The notes: generated from the letters alone by a model not told the origin. A stretch of DNA of 64,000 bases from Branchipolynoe longqiensis (GCA_030323885.1 CM059199.1:41300590-41364589); one strand, 5' to 3'; counted from the first letter of the stretch, positions 22,433 through 33,770 are shown. Made by a program: numbers and translations.

Positions 22433-22500
22433 TGTTTGATTGATTGATTGGTGGTTGCTTTACGGCGTGTCGGCAGCATAGGCCATATTCACGGCGAGTG
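22433..22500 (-). mobile_element. I-like LINE 3' tail
   Basis: 'gattgattgattggtggttg' then 'cggcgtgtcggcagcatagg' and 'ccatattcacggcgag' match the 3' end of the LINE at 34560-36690, including the (CAAT)n tail complement. Confidence 0.8.
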
Positions 22501-22524
22501 TATTGCCTCCCCCGATCCTAATGC

Positions 22525-22715
22525 ACGTGACCGGTGGCGCCACCATTGGTCCAACTGGCGTCAGTCGCATCGGTATATTGTTTATATGTTTGCACCAGAA
22601 ATCAAATATCTCCAAACTTAGCCATTTAAAATGAAAGTTACTTCAAACTAAAATAATGTAAATTGTATAATCGATCTTAATGCCTTTACCTCACTGAAAA
22701 CCATTAGCTTGTTAC
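22525..22715. mobile_element. remnants of two MITE families
   Basis: 'ccggtggcgccaccattgg' and 'cgtcagtcgcatcgg' (22530-22575) match the foldback family of 4300-4672. 'ccatttaaaatgaaagttac' and 'caaactaaaataatgtaaa' (22620-22670) match the interior of the TTAA-flanked MITE. Neither has its tips. Confidence 0.55.
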
Positions 22716-22869
22716 TTGTGCAACTGTTATCGTGTCTGCTCTATTCGGGAATAGTTCGCTCCACTCAAAGGTATTCAGTGTTCACTGATACGCCCCGTCA
22801 ACACTATCAGCCATTGAGGAGAGCGAGAGAGAGCGAGAGAGAGAGAGAGAGCAGCTGTCACTTGTCTCC

Positions 22870-23520
22870 GCCGCCCAGCGGTTAGGGTACCCGGGGGACA
22901 GGGTGAGGCCGTGCCCAGGGCTGCCCGCTCATCACCCCCGGCGGTGACCGTGGCCGCTGGGCGGCGGCATATCGCACCTCACCCCGTCACTACCTACCCG
23001 GACCTGCCAAGGGCCTACACCCGTCGCAGCTCCGTCTTCGGCCTGCCCACGGCCTACACCTGCCCTTCCCCCGGCTTACCTCAGCCCTGTGTCCGGTTGG
23101 CGTCCAGCTCCCACCAACCCCCCATCACCCTTCCCTCAGTCTATCCCGGGGCCTATGTATGGACTAGCCTCCGATATATCAATGCCCCACACCCAACCAC
23201 GGTCTGATCCCGCCCCCGCCCTGCCCCCGACCTACCCCCGACCTACTCCCAGCCCGTACTTCCCTCAAACCTACCATCGCCCTACCCTCAGTCTATCCCG
23301 GAGCCTATGTATGGACTAGCCCCCGATATCCCCGTGCCTCCCCCCGACCCCACCGCCTAATCCTGCCCCCGACCTTCCCTCGACCTGTCCCTGGCTGGCC
23401 TTCACCTCCCCAAAACCTACCATCACCCTACCCTCAGTCTACCCTCGGGAATATCACCGGCCTGTTCAAGGTAAACCCCCGATCTACCATTGCCCCGCTC
23501 GCCCACCCTTCAGTGTGTCC
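22870..23520. repeat. C-rich degenerate repeats
   Basis: Variants of 'cctaccctcagtctatcccg' followed by 'gcctatgtatggactagc' occur at about 23130 and 23283. The surrounding sequence is CCC-rich with CTACC words. A short (GAGA)n tract precedes it at about 22817-22852. Proline-rich open frames here look spurious. Confidence 0.6.
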
Positions 23521-23546
23521 CCATGCCTACACTCAACCGGCCTGTG

Positions 23547-24025
23547 TCCGGTGTGGCGGTTTCAGCCCGTTCCCGTGCTCAGCCGTGTCCCTCGCTTCTG
23601 CGCATGCGTCAGAATCTAATAAACATGACCGTAATCGATTAACACAACCTGGGCGACTCGGGTCATCCGAGTCGTCAGAATTTCAAATAGAACACGGCGA
23701 GTGGAGTCGACAAATACATGTGCCGTGTGCAAAAAAAGAATAACTTAGATTAATTAAATGGAAATATGGGTAAACTAGGCCATCATAAAATACTTTAAAT
23801 CCTATTTTGCTGTAGTTTTATCGGTTATTAAAAAAAAAAGCACAAATTGTCCACTCGAGCGCGGAGAAGCATATTCGATTATTCGACCCGAGTTTGCAGG
23901 ATGTGCGCATGCGCCAAGAAGTGGTTTGGGTGACCCGAGTTGATGCGAAATCCGCGCATGCGCAGAAGCAACGGGACACGGCTGAGCACGGGAACAAGCT
24001 GGAACCGCCACACCGGTTTGCTTCC
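23547..24025. mobile_element. foldback element with NRF1-type motifs in its arms
   Basis: The left arm has 'ggtgtggcggtttcagcc', 'cccgtgctcagccgtgtccc' and 'cttctgcgcatgcg'. The right arm (about 23945-24022) has the same text in reverse complement. The inner parts carry ACTCGGGT/ACCCGAGT words on both sides, and an A run lies near 23830. No coding frame seen. Confidence 0.7.
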
Positions 24026-24134
24026 GCCTTTCCCGGTCTGGCCGCCCCACCCCACCCCCCACCCCCGCCCCCCCCCGGGAGCCTGGGTTGGGCTCTGATT
24101 CCGCGCTGGCCACCAGGGTATATTACTATCACCG

Positions 24135-24475
24135 GTTGGTTGGTTGTTGGAGTTTTGCGCCCTGGCAACATCTATGATCATATCACAAGGTGTACAGACT
24201 TGTGACAGTGTGCACTCATGGCGACTTTATACTATTATAGCACTTCCCCACTGGGAAATCAGGCCACCAGCACTATGACCCGATATTCCACTCAGTCACA
24301 TTATCCTGAGACTGAGCTAGCCAGTTCATACCCAATCCTATTAATGCCCAACACCAGGCTAGGAAGCGACTAATATAACTTTGATAAAGTCATTGGTTTG
24401 ACTCCACCGGGAACCGAACTCTCGACCTTCTGCACGTGAGGCCCGTGCTCTACCGATTCGGCCACCACACCCGGT
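24135..24475 (-). mobile_element. SINE, head type B, full length
   Basis: It runs from 'ggttggttggttgttggag' to the head complement 'ctaccgattcggccaccac'. The neighbouring copy at 24493 faces it head to head. Confidence 0.88.
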
Positions 24476-24492
24476 TTACTGTCCCTGAGGAC

Positions 24493-24828
24493 CCCACTGG
24501 ACGAGGTGGCTGATTCGGTAGAACGCGGGCTTCGCGTGCGGAAGGTCAGGAGTTTGGTTCCCACTCGAGTCAAACCAATGACTTATAAAATTGATACTTG
24601 TCACATCCTAGCCTGGCCCTCAGCATTAATAATAATAGGGTAGGGCAAGGACTGGTTAGCTCAGTGTCAGGATAATATGAGTTGGATATTGGGTGATGTT
24701 GCTGGCAGCCTCATTTCCCAGTGGTGCAGCACTATAAAATCACCATAAGTGTGCACTGTCACAAGTCAGAACCTGTCCTGAAAGGACCTTAGATGTTGCC
24801 AGGACATACAAATCTAACAACCAACTAA
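24493..24828 (+). mobile_element. SINE, head type B, full length
   Basis: The head 'gaggtggctgattcggtag' is about 18 bp from the head of the minus-strand copy at 24135-24475, forming an inverted pair. The tail is 'tctaacaaccaactaacc'. Confidence 0.88.
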
Positions 24829-24829
24829 C

Positions 24830-25420
24830 CACCCGAGGACCCCTCCCTCCCTCAGAGTCCCTGCCTACCGCTAGTCGCACTATCGGCCCTGCGGGCTGCG
24901 TCCGTTGGCTGCGTGCGCAATCTCTGAATGTTGGTGGCTCCAATGGAGCCTCGCTTTGACTGACCACTGGGGACTACTGAATGGGGGTTTTGGGTCGCAG
25001 AGGCTGAGCGGTGTGAGGTGAGGTGAGGAGTGGGGATGGAAGTGCGGGTTGGAGCGTGGGGGGAGAAGGGGATGGGGTGAATCCGGCCGATTAATGGCCA
25101 GCAAAGGTGAAAGGGGTGCCCCAGATTAATGGGTTGTCAATGTGTGAAGGACAGCACAGAATCATCAGATCATGGGCAGAGATAGGTATTTGTTGGAAGG
25201 ACGGAGCAGTATAGCAGATAGAGCAGCAGTGTGTCCCGGCCTGCGTAATGGGCCTGACAAGAGGTTTGTGGATAGGCATGCGCAGTGAGCTTTGGTTAAA
25301 GGAGCAGTGTAGTGTACATCAGAGGTTGGTAGGAAGATTAAGGGATAACATGCCATAGGTCCTGGCACTGGGTTTGAAAAATAAAGTGGTAGATATATCG
25401 AGTTGCTCTCTAAGTCATCA
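24830..25420. other. no feature recognised; short GTGAG repeats
   Basis: 'gaggtgaggtgagg' words lie near 25015-25030. The open frames on the minus strand show no recognisable protein. Confidence 0.4.
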
Positions 25421-25427
25421 GTATTTG

Positions 25428-25648
25428 AAGAATTCAGGTGGAAAACCACGTAAACGCCACTCCAAAAATGGATATAAACGTGTGATTCAAACCTACAAAA
25501 TGTTAATCTTTTTATATTCCTATTTTGTATTCATTGTTCCATACCCATATGATCATATGGAAAGTGGAATTAGTGAGAAACACAAATATTTTCATGTAAA
25601 AATCTTTGATTTAGACTAAATTGTTGTATTGGTGCGCCCGAACTGTTC
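25428..25648. mobile_element. ~220-bp MITE (AAGAGTTC family), copy 1
   Basis: The left tip 'aagaattcaggtggaaaacc' and right tip 'ggtgcgcccgaactgttc' are degraded versions of the tips at 28501-28722. The interior shares 'tttttatattcctattttgt' and 'ttcattgttcca'. Confidence 0.7.
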
Positions 25649-25771
25649 AATATTGTGTAAATGAATGTAGTATGGTATGCATATATCACACACTTGTAAC
25701 TAGTCGGACCCTATGAATAACCTGATCAGATCACTATATGATTAAAGGTATTCATGGACAAGTTTTGAAAG

Positions 25772-25935
25772 TGAGCAGAGCTACAGTCGGCTCATGGTGT
25801 GAAGGAAGCAGGGAGGAGAGAATGTCCGCCCCGCAGTGAATAACATGGAGGTTAAGGTGGTTAGAGAGAAACATTGAGGGGGCTGCCGTTATTTATATCC
25901 ACATAATAAATTAAATATAACATATATATATGTGA
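25772..25935 (+). repeat. dispersed repeat, copy 1
   Basis: 'tttgaaagtgagcagag' to 'ctgccgttatttatatcc' and 'acataataaatta' matches 28790-28960 in reverse complement over about 165 bp. One end meets (TA)-rich sequence in both copies. Confidence 0.75.
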
Positions 25936-26169
25936 GATATAATCTATTATATAAATATAAAATGGCGGGTGAAGTTATTTATAATATTATTTATTATCCT
26001 ACAATCTTATGATATTATTTATTATCCTACCACTTGATGATTATTTCTTGTCCAAGATATATATTTGCTGCGGGCCAGCACTCTTCTTTGCTGCTCCCCC
26101 TTCCCCCACCTTCTACACTGCTCACTTCTGCTGTTTGCTTTGCACACTACACACCTATTTATATCCTTG

Positions 26170-26400
26170 ATACTTGTCGCTACCTAGACTGGCACTCTGC
26201 ATTACTAGGATAGGGGAAAGGACTGGCTAGCTCAGTATCAGGATAATGTGACTGAGTGGGAAAGCAGGTAATGGTGCCATCAGCCTGGTCATCCAGTGAG
26301 ACAATGCTATAAATTCTCCCTCCGTGTGCAGTGTCCCCAACTGGTTCCTTTCCTAATATGACATTAGATGTTGTCACACCGGAAACACCCAGCAAATAAA
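26170..26400 (+). mobile_element. SINE without head
   Basis: The body starts at 'ttgatacttgtcgctaccta' and ends 'gttgtcacaccggaaacacc', a variant 3' end also present at 30425-30500. Confidence 0.8.
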
Positions 26401-26499
26401 CACACACAAAAAACAAAGTGACTGCAATGGCTTATACCGCGTATGATTATCAGGCTCCTGTCTGGTGAACTCTGGTATGGAAAGCAGTGTGCACATTGG

Positions 26500-26835
26500 A
26501 ATTTGGTTGCGGGTTTTTTCCATCCTGTCAACATATAGGGTCATATCAGGATGTGTACCGACTTGTGGCAGTGCAGACTCATGGTGACTTTATAGTGCTG
26601 CTCCACAGGGAGACCAAACCATCAGCACCATGATCTGATATTCCACCGCTACATTATCCTGACACTGAGCCAACCAGTCCTCGCTTGCCCTATCCTAATA
26701 ATACTGAGCACCTGGCTAGGAAGCGACAGGTATATATTTTTATGGCATCGGTTTGACTCGACCATGGGTTCGAATCCTGCAATCTACTAAAATCGGAGAT
26801 GGATGCTCAACTCATTCGGCCACCCCATCTTGTCC
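26500..26835 (-). mobile_element. SINE, head type A
   Basis: The body is recognisable from 'catcctgtcaacatatagg' to the head complement 'cattcggccaccccatc'. The B-box complement is 'ggttcgaatcc'. Confidence 0.85.
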
Positions 26836-27284
26836 TAATTGTATTTGTGTACACGTATCGTGCGTCACTTTTATACTCGGTATGAGTATCAGGCCCCGGT
26901 CAATAACTCTTTGTTATGGGAAACAGTAGGCACATTGGAATCAGTTGTGAGGGTGACTGTGGGTGTGGTTGTATGGTATTGATGAGAGGAGTTTCTGAGT
27001 AGCGGCTATATGAGGAGAGGAGGGGAGCACCACTGATGTGAAGCTATTGACTCCTATGAACAGAGCCATATAGAATCTACGCGTGCACTATATGCTGAGT
27101 ATATCACGCTTTCTCAGTAATGCACGGGGAAACGCCAGGAGTTATTCAGATAAAGTCAAAGCCGTCCACCCTCCCACCAACCACTCAACCTGTAACCTGC
27201 TAAAAAATATTCTGATAAACGGCACAGGGGGGAATGCAAATGTTCTATTACGGATCGGTGCACATGACCAGGCTCATGTATGTA

Positions 27285-27449
27285 TACAAAATCCTCCGGT
27301 GCGACTGACACTGGTGAACATCCGGGGGAGTCGAGGTGGGCGAGATGGCGCCACCGGTACAGTGTTGTATCTTACGGAGGATAACAATAATAATAGTAAT
27401 AGGTAATATTACCTTGCAAATCTTTATTCTCGCATAATACATTATACAT

Positions 27450-27460
<11 letters not shown>
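27285..27460 (-). mobile_element. half of the GGTGGCGCCACC foldback family
   Basis: 'aaaatcctccggtgcgactg' through 'gagatggcgccaccggtac' and 'ttattctcgcataatac' is the right half of the 4300-4672 element. Its tip 'ttatacatcacatatata' passes directly into a (TA)n tract. Confidence 0.75.

Positions 27461-27529
<69 letters not shown>
27455..27529. repeat. (TA)n microsatellite
   Basis: About 36 TA units with one interruption, starting exactly at the tip of the adjacent foldback half. Confidence 0.95.
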
Positions 27530-27531
<2 letters not shown>

Positions 27532-27984
27532 GCTGGTGGTGCCTGAGTGGGATGTAAATAGATATAGTGGTGCTGGCAGGTCTGGGTGAGAGTGCAATCA
27601 GGGCCTACCCGCTCTGATGGGATAGTGATCACCACACTCAAGGGTCAAGGTTGGTGGTGGCCATAGGGCCATACAGCTTGGTGGTGGCGGGCAGACCACT
27701 GGTAGCCATGGGGACCAGAAATGCTGGATCCCTATTGGTAGGGCCAAGAATGCTTGTTTTCCATTGGGGAAAAGGGTTAGGGTGATACTCTACAATGAAC
27801 ACATGTAACCATATAAATAATAAACCAGAGGGCTTGCCTCTCCATTCTTCTTTACATTTTATACTCTTCCTTTCTCTTTTTCTGTATTGATTTCACTATA
27901 GCCTGCCTACACAACCACAGATTCGAGCGTTATCCTTGTTACCCTGCTTTGAACTGCTCACCACCTAACCCTCAACCAGACAGG

Positions 27985-28320
27985 ATGGCCGGATGAGTTG
28001 AGCGTCGGTTTCACATTTGATAGATCGTGGGATTCGAATCCATGGGTTCGAACACAGTATAAGTCAGGCCAATGACTTTAAAAAAAATGATACTAGTCAC
28101 TTTCTAGCCTGGCGGTCAGTATTATTAGGATAAGTTAAGGACTAGATAGCATAGTATCAGGATAATGTGCATATGTGGGATATTGGGTCATGGTGCTAGT
28201 GGCCTGGTCTCCCAGTGGGGCAACATTATGACGTCACCATGAGTGTGCACTGTCCTAAGTTGGCACCCATTTTGATATGACTGTATGTGTTGCCAAGACG
28301 TAAAACTCCAACAACCAACC
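27985..28320 (+). mobile_element. SINE, head type A, full length
   Basis: The head is 'aggatggccggatgagttga' with B box 'gggttcgaacac'. The tail is 'ctccaacaaccaaccaacc'. Confidence 0.88.
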
Positions 28321-28500
28321 AACCTAACACTTACTTCCAGTATGTAGTCATTGTGTACGTGAGCAACACTCAATGGCAGAGCCAACCCAGCTAATCAATT
28401 CACAGGAGCAAAGTTCTCTTTAAGGCCACATCACAACCTGATATACATACACAAATATATCCACAGATCCAACTATGAATATTCTATATATATGTATATG

Positions 28501-28722
28501 AAGAGTTCAGGGGTAAAACCCTTAAATGCCGATTCCAAAAGTTAATTAAAATAACAGATTTTTATCTGAAGGTAATTTTAATTCTGACCAATTCCACTTT
28601 GCTTTTGATGAAATTGTTATGGAACAATGAACAAAAAATAGGAATGTAAAAAGAATGAACCTTTTGAACGTTTTATTCCAATTCATGCATTGAAGTTTAT
28701 AGGGTTTTGCACCAGAACTCTT
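28501..28722. mobile_element. ~220-bp MITE (AAGAGTTC family), best copy
   Basis: The tips are inverted: 'aagagttcaggggtaaaacc' on the left and 'ggttttgcaccagaactctt' on the right. The interior is AT-rich and non-coding. A (TA)n tract starts immediately to the right. Confidence 0.85.
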
Positions 28723-28789
28723 AATATATATATATATATATATGTATATGTACATATATACACACATACCTACACAACGACACACACAT

Positions 28790-28960
28790 GCATATGTACT
28801 ATATAATTTATTATGTGGATATAAATAACGGCAGCCCCTTAAATGTTTCCCAGTAACCATCTTCTTCCATGTTATTTGTTGCGGAGCGGGGCATTCTCTA
28901 CTCCCCCCACCTCCTATACCGTGAGCCAACTGTCACTCTGCTCACTTTCAAACCTATATG
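28790..28960 (-). repeat. dispersed repeat, copy 2
   Basis: Reverse-complement partner of 25772-25935: 'ggatataaataacggcagcc' here against 'ggctgccgttatttatatcc' there, continuing to 'ctgctcactttcaaa'. Confidence 0.75.
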
Positions 28961-29150
28961 TGTATTGCTGACTCATGCATTTTTACTCAAGGGAGCACAA
29001 ACCCCTGAGTGCATTGGCTGTCCGTGCTCAGTGACACTCCGAGATATTATGTTCAAGTCTGTAGATTTCATGGCCTTGTGTAAAGATTGTTCTCATATAT
29101 ATAACATGAAATACATCTTTACCAATAACAAACTAAAACCGATGTCAAAG
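28960..29150 (+). pseudogene. decayed C-terminus of I-like LINE
   Basis: The frame reads LTHAFLLKGAQTPECIGCPC followed by SVDFMALCKDC. It aligns with LTHAFLLKGEPPPECIGCQS of the LINE at 34560-36690. The CIGC pair is kept, but the later residues have drifted. Confidence 0.75.
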
Positions 29151-29494
29151 TTTAAAAAAAAAAACTGGGCTATATTGCCTCCTGGAATTTTGGATATTTT
29201 AGTGAGTTCAATTTCGATGTCAGTTGAGCCAAGTCTAACCACTTCAAAATTGCATCAGATATGGCAGTTTTGCTATTATTAAACATTGATCTGACCAGTT
29301 CAGAATTCAATGTAAATCGCAAGGTAGGAATGTGAATGTGATTGGCAAGTCTGACAGAATAGATATTGCCACTTTCTCACCTTGAATATGACCCTTGCTC
29401 CTAACACGGTGCGAAACCATCAATACTCGATGAACATATAAAGTGTATGCCTATATATATGATATTTCTGTGAAGTGAATCTCAGCCTCGCTAA

Positions 29495-29742
29495 CACCCC
29501 CATGACACCAACCTAATTCTCAAAACAGCCGACCCTGTTCTAAAACGGGATAAAATGTGGCCGCCAACAATTTTGAACATGTTCAAAGTTCTAGAATACT
29601 CTTCCGTCCTTGCCCGTCCATGCAGTTCATAACAAGTTAGTAAAAAGTTGCTACTATGTTCACTATGTTCGCACACAGTTTGAGCCCATTCAGCAACATT
29701 TTCAAGAACGTACTAAGAAATACTTTGGTGTGACGGGGGTAT
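29495..29742. mobile_element. possible GTCACAC-type MITE
   Basis: The left tip 'acccccatgacaccaa' mirrors the right tip 'ttggtgtgacgggggt'. The interior carries 'attttgaacatgttcaaag', close to the palindrome of the Harbinger-like copies. No clean target duplication was found. Confidence 0.45.
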
Positions 29743-30089
29743 TAGCTGAATGCACCCACTCCCCACTTATGCTGAGGGTTTTATTCTGTATCACGAGTTA
29801 TTTCTGTGTAATATATCTTTGGCTCTGCAGTTACAATTTCAGATTTACTTTCAGTCTTTAGCAATGTCGGATGTGGGCGTGCCGTAAACAGAAAGAGCAG
29901 CAGGAGCAGCTTTCTCCATAATTGATGTCTATATTTATACATTGGTTACATGTGTGCTTGTCAAAGAGAACAGCCAGGCTTTGGAGTGCATGAACCTTTG
30001 AGATCATGTAGTTCTGGGTCACCTCACCAGATGGTGGGCTATGCATTGATATAAATATGTGCTTCACATGACATACGTGGTGTTCTCTG

Positions 30090-30175
30090 TGGGAGAGTGG
30101 TTAGAGTGTCTGACTTGTTTCTAGGTCGGACTCCTAATCTGAAGGTCAGTGGTTCGATTCCCCGTGCCCCCACCT
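30090..30175 (+). repeat. tRNA-like sequence, third SINE head type
   Basis: 'gtgggagagtggttagagtg' (A-box region) and 'ggttcgattcc' (B box), ending 'ccccgtgcccccac', could form an imperfect acceptor stem. The spacing is too long for a standard tRNA, so a tRNA-derived SINE head is more likely than a functional gene. It differs from types A and B. Confidence 0.5.
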
Positions 30176-30424
30176 CTGCCACTTTGGATTTCCACTGCTG
30201 TGTATAACTTACAGCGTCATCAAAGGTCGGTTGCTCTCATACCATGTCTATGTGGTGTGGGAGCTAACAAATCCCTTGGGTCGGTAAAAGTGTAGGCTCG
30301 GGCTTTCTATCGACAAACACTCTAATGGTGAAAACAAGTCTATTCAGAATTATCCATGATATGCAGTATAAATCTTCAATAAAAAAAACCCACACATTAC
30401 AACCATTATACACTTCATACACAT

Positions 30425-30500
30425 TGGCCCGTCCTGATATGATCTTAGACGTTGTCACACCGGAAACACCCAGCAGGACATAACATTTCAACAACCAAAC
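30425..30500 (+). mobile_element. SINE 3' fragment
   Basis: 'cccgtcctgatatgatctta' then 'gttgtcacaccggaaacacc' matches the variant 3' end at 26340-26395. Confidence 0.75.
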
Positions 30501-31262
30501 ATTGTACACATTGTATATTGCACAATATATATTACATATTGCATACATACGACAGTACATATAGATGGCATATTACACATCATATGTTGTTTGTTTGTTG
30601 TTTTGCGTCCTAGCAACATTTATGGTCATATCAGGATGGGTACCGACTTGTCACAGTGCGCACTCATGGCAACTTTATAGTGCTTCCCCACTGGGAAATC
30701 AGGCTGCCAGTACCATGCACTGATATCCCACTCAGTCACATTATCCTGACACTGAGCCAATCAGTCCTTGCCCTATCCTAATAATGCCAACCGCCAGGTT
30801 AGGAAGTGACAAGTATACATTTTTCAGTCACTGATTTGACTTGACCAGGGTTCGAACCCACACACCCATGGGTTTGGATCCCCTGATCTCCTAAAACAGG
30901 AGACGGACGCTCAACTCATTCGGCCATCCCGTCTGGTCCACATCATACAGTGTATATCACATACTGCATGTTACACATTAGATAGTATATATATTACATA
31001 TTGAACATTACACATTTCACAGTATATTTATTAGATATTGCATATTATACTTTATACAGTATTTATTGCATATTTCATTATACACATCACACATTGCTTA
31101 TTACAAATTGGACAGTATATATCACAGATTACATTGCACAATACATAGTATCTATTCCATATTCCATATGGTATATGACACACTATATGTTACATATTGC
31201 ATATTACACAATATGCACACACAATGAATACACACATTGTTTATCGCACATCATACTGAATA
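30487..31262. repeat. degenerate TACATATTGCAT-type repeat split by a SINE
   Basis: Variants of 'tacatattgcatattacaca' run from 30500 to 30588 and again from 30945 to 31262. The SINE at 30589-30940 separates the two parts. Confidence 0.65.
30589..30940 (-). mobile_element. SINE, head type A, full length
   Basis: It runs from 'gtttgtttgttgttttgcgt' to the head complement 'cggccatcccgtctggtcc'. It sits inside the degenerate TACATATTGCAT repeat. Confidence 0.9.
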
Positions 31263-31267
31263 CCATG

Positions 31268-31365
31268 GAGCGTCTCCCAGTAGGGCACCACTATAAAGTT
31301 GCCACGAGTGCAGGCTGTCACAAATCGGTACCCGTTCTGAGATCACCTTGGATTTTGCTCAAATA
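31268..31365 (+). mobile_element. SINE 3' fragment
   Basis: 'cgtctcccagtagggcacca' to 'aaatcggtacccgttctgag' is SINE body. The extreme 3' end is degraded. Confidence 0.7.
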
Positions 31366-31389
31366 TTATTGACACTACTCACAAACCAA

Positions 31390-31860
31390 AACGCAATAGT
31401 ATTTAATGTTATGGAGGAGTCTCACCACAGGCTGGCTCCTAAACCCACTAATTCTTTAGTAAGTACAATCCTGGCCAAGTAGTCAGCCGGTGGTAGTAAT
31501 GTGACATCGTAAACAGGCTTGCTTCCTACCTCATCGCACCCCACCCGCCCACCAGGCTGCTCTAGCAACAGCCACTAGGTCCTTCTAGACCTTTCTAGAC
31601 TGCATGCACCCAAACAACAATAGATTCGTTCTCATAGTATAACCATAATCCCTTCTGGATTACGCGTTGACCTAAAACTCCGACAAACAAACAAAGCTCA
31701 TCATTTCAAAGAACTGAACTGAATTGCGCTCACAATGTCACACTTTCCCTTTGCAACCAAAGCATTTGCAAAGTACACGTGATTCTATTGCAGAACATAC
31801 CATATCTGTTGTTTTCTCTTTGTTCTATTCCCCCATTCAATCCTACCTATATCAACATAT
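31390..31860. other. no feature recognised
   Basis: Ordinary-complexity sequence. A possible degraded SINE tail ('gacctaaaactccgacaaac') lies at about 31668-31690. Confidence 0.4.
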
Positions 31861-31863
31861 GAG

Positions 31864-32080
31864 GAGGAGTTCTGGCGGTTAACAAACACCGGTCTACAAA
31901 TTGAGATAAACATTGGAGTCAAACCTTCTGAAGGTTCATTATTTTTATATTCCTATATTTTTTGTTCATCGCTCCAGAACAACTAACTCCATCACAAGAA
32001 AAGTCAACTTATTTAGACTTAAAATTATCTTCACATAGCAATCTTATATTTGAATAAAATTGTTGGATTTGCATGTTCAG
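31864..32080. mobile_element. ~220-bp MITE (AAGAGTTC family), copy 3
   Basis: The left tip 'gaggagttctggcggtt' and the interior 'ccttctgaaggttcattatt' and 'tttttgttcatcgctccaga' match the 28501 copy in reverse complement. The right tip is degraded. Confidence 0.65.
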
Positions 32081-32509
32081 GGTTATGCGTCTGAAGTCTT
32101 CATATTTTCATAATTGAGTGTTTTGAATACAAAATAAAATAAACAAAATACACTCCCCCCCCCCAAAAAAAAACCTACCACATAAAGCAACTCTAATGCC
32201 ACCAATGAAACATATGAATTAAAAGTAGCGAGGTGCGTCTATAGATAGGAGGGTGCAGAGCGACTTCCCACATTGCACTCTGCTTGACGGGTAGGTGATG
32301 GACGCGATGACTGCCGACATCAAAAAGCCATTTCCAGAGTGCGCATTGATCTGCCCGCCTTCTAAATAAGCGTCAGGTGCCTTGGTCCCCCGGAGTCTCC
32401 CGGGGCGCAGGCCGCCGAGGCCGCGCCGCACCCGCTCTCAACTTACTGATGATATCTGCGGCGCCAGTTCGAGGCTGAGGCAGGAATTGTGGGTGGGGTA
32501 TGGGGTGAT

Positions 32510-33770
32510 GTGGTGTGGTGTGGGGTGCGTGATGCGAGGTGGGCTGAGGGTGAGGGGAGGTGAGGGTGAGCGGAGGTGAGGGTGAGGGTGAGGGTGAGGG
32601 TGAGAGGGAGGGTGAGGGTGAGAGGGAGGGTGAGGGTGAGGGTGAGGGGAGGTGAGGGTGAGGGGAGGTGAGGCTGAGGGGGGGAGAGGGGTGGTGAGGG
32701 TAGGTATGATGGGCCAGGGGAGATGAGGGTGAGTGGAGGTGAGGGGGAGGGGAGGTATGGGTGAGGGAAGGTGGGGGCGAGGAGAGGTGAGGCTGAGGGT
32801 GAGGGGAGGTATGGGTGAGGGGAGGTGAGGGTGAGGGGATCTATGGGTGAGGGGGGGGGAGGGGGAGGTGAGGGGAGGTATGGGTAAGGGGAGGTATGGG
32901 TGAGGGGAGGTGAGGGTGAGGGGAGGTGAGGGCGAGTGGAGGTATGGGCGAGGGAAGGCGGGGGTGGGAGGAGGAGTTGAGGGTGAGGAGAGGTGAGGGC
33001 GAGGGGAGGTGGGGGTGAGGAGAGTTGAGGGCGAGGGGAGGTGGGGGTGAGGAGAGGTGAGGATAGGCGAGGTGGAGTGAGGGGAGGTAGAGGTGAGCGG
33101 AGGTGGGGATGAGGGGAGGTGAGGGTGAGGGGAGATGAGGGTGAGGGGAGGTGCGGGTGAGGAGAGGTGAGGATAGGGGGAGGTGGGAGTGAGCAGAGGT
33201 GGGTATGAGGGGTGGTGTGACGGGATGAGGGGAGGTGGGGATGAGGGGAGACGGGGTTGAGAGAAGAAGGCGATGTGGGGAGGTGGGCATAAGCGGAGGT
33301 GGGAGTGATGAAAGGTAAGGTTTAGGGGGAGGTAGTGGTGAGAGGAGGTGGGGGTTGAGGGGGTGGTGTGAGGGGATGAGGGGAGACGGGGTTGAGAGAA
33401 GAAGGCGGTGTGGAGAGGTGGGCGTAAGCGGAGGTGGGAGTGAGGAAAGGTAGGGGTGACGGGAGGTAGGGGTGAGTGGAGGTGGGGTTGAGGAGGTGGT
33501 GTGAGGGGATGAGGGGAGACGGGGTTGAGAGAAGAAGGCGGTGTGGGGAGGTGGGCGTAAGCGGAGGTGGGAGTGAGGAAAGGTAGGGGTGAGGGGAGGT
33601 AGGGGTGAGAGGACGTGGGGTTGAGGGGTGGTGTGAGGGGATGAGGGGAGGTGGGGATGAAGGGGGTGTAAGGCGATGTGGGGAGGTGGGCATAAGCGGA
33701 GGTGGGAGTGAGGAAAGGTAGGGGTGACGGGATGTAGGGGTGAGAGGAGGTGGGGGTGTGGGTGTGGGTG
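32510..33770. repeat. G-rich GAGGTGGGG/GGGTGAGG array with ~133-bp higher order
   Basis: About 1.3 kb of purine-rich plus strand built from GGTGAGG, GAGGTGG and GGGGAGG words. From about 33200 the words organise into ~133-bp units marked by 'gagacggggttgagagaag' at 33249, 33384 and 33517, with a variant near 33649. The long minus-strand frames encode only proline-rich low complexity. Confidence 0.85.

Noticed and set aside
30090..30175. tRNA-Arg-like gene
   Set aside because: Boxes A and B and a near-complete acceptor stem are present, but the spacing is too long and the T-stem has mismatches; a SINE head is more likely.
32219..32431. Minus-strand 70-codon frame with ordinary amino-acid composition
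   Set aside because: It looks less repetitive than most frames, but I could not recognise a domain, and splice context was not convincing.
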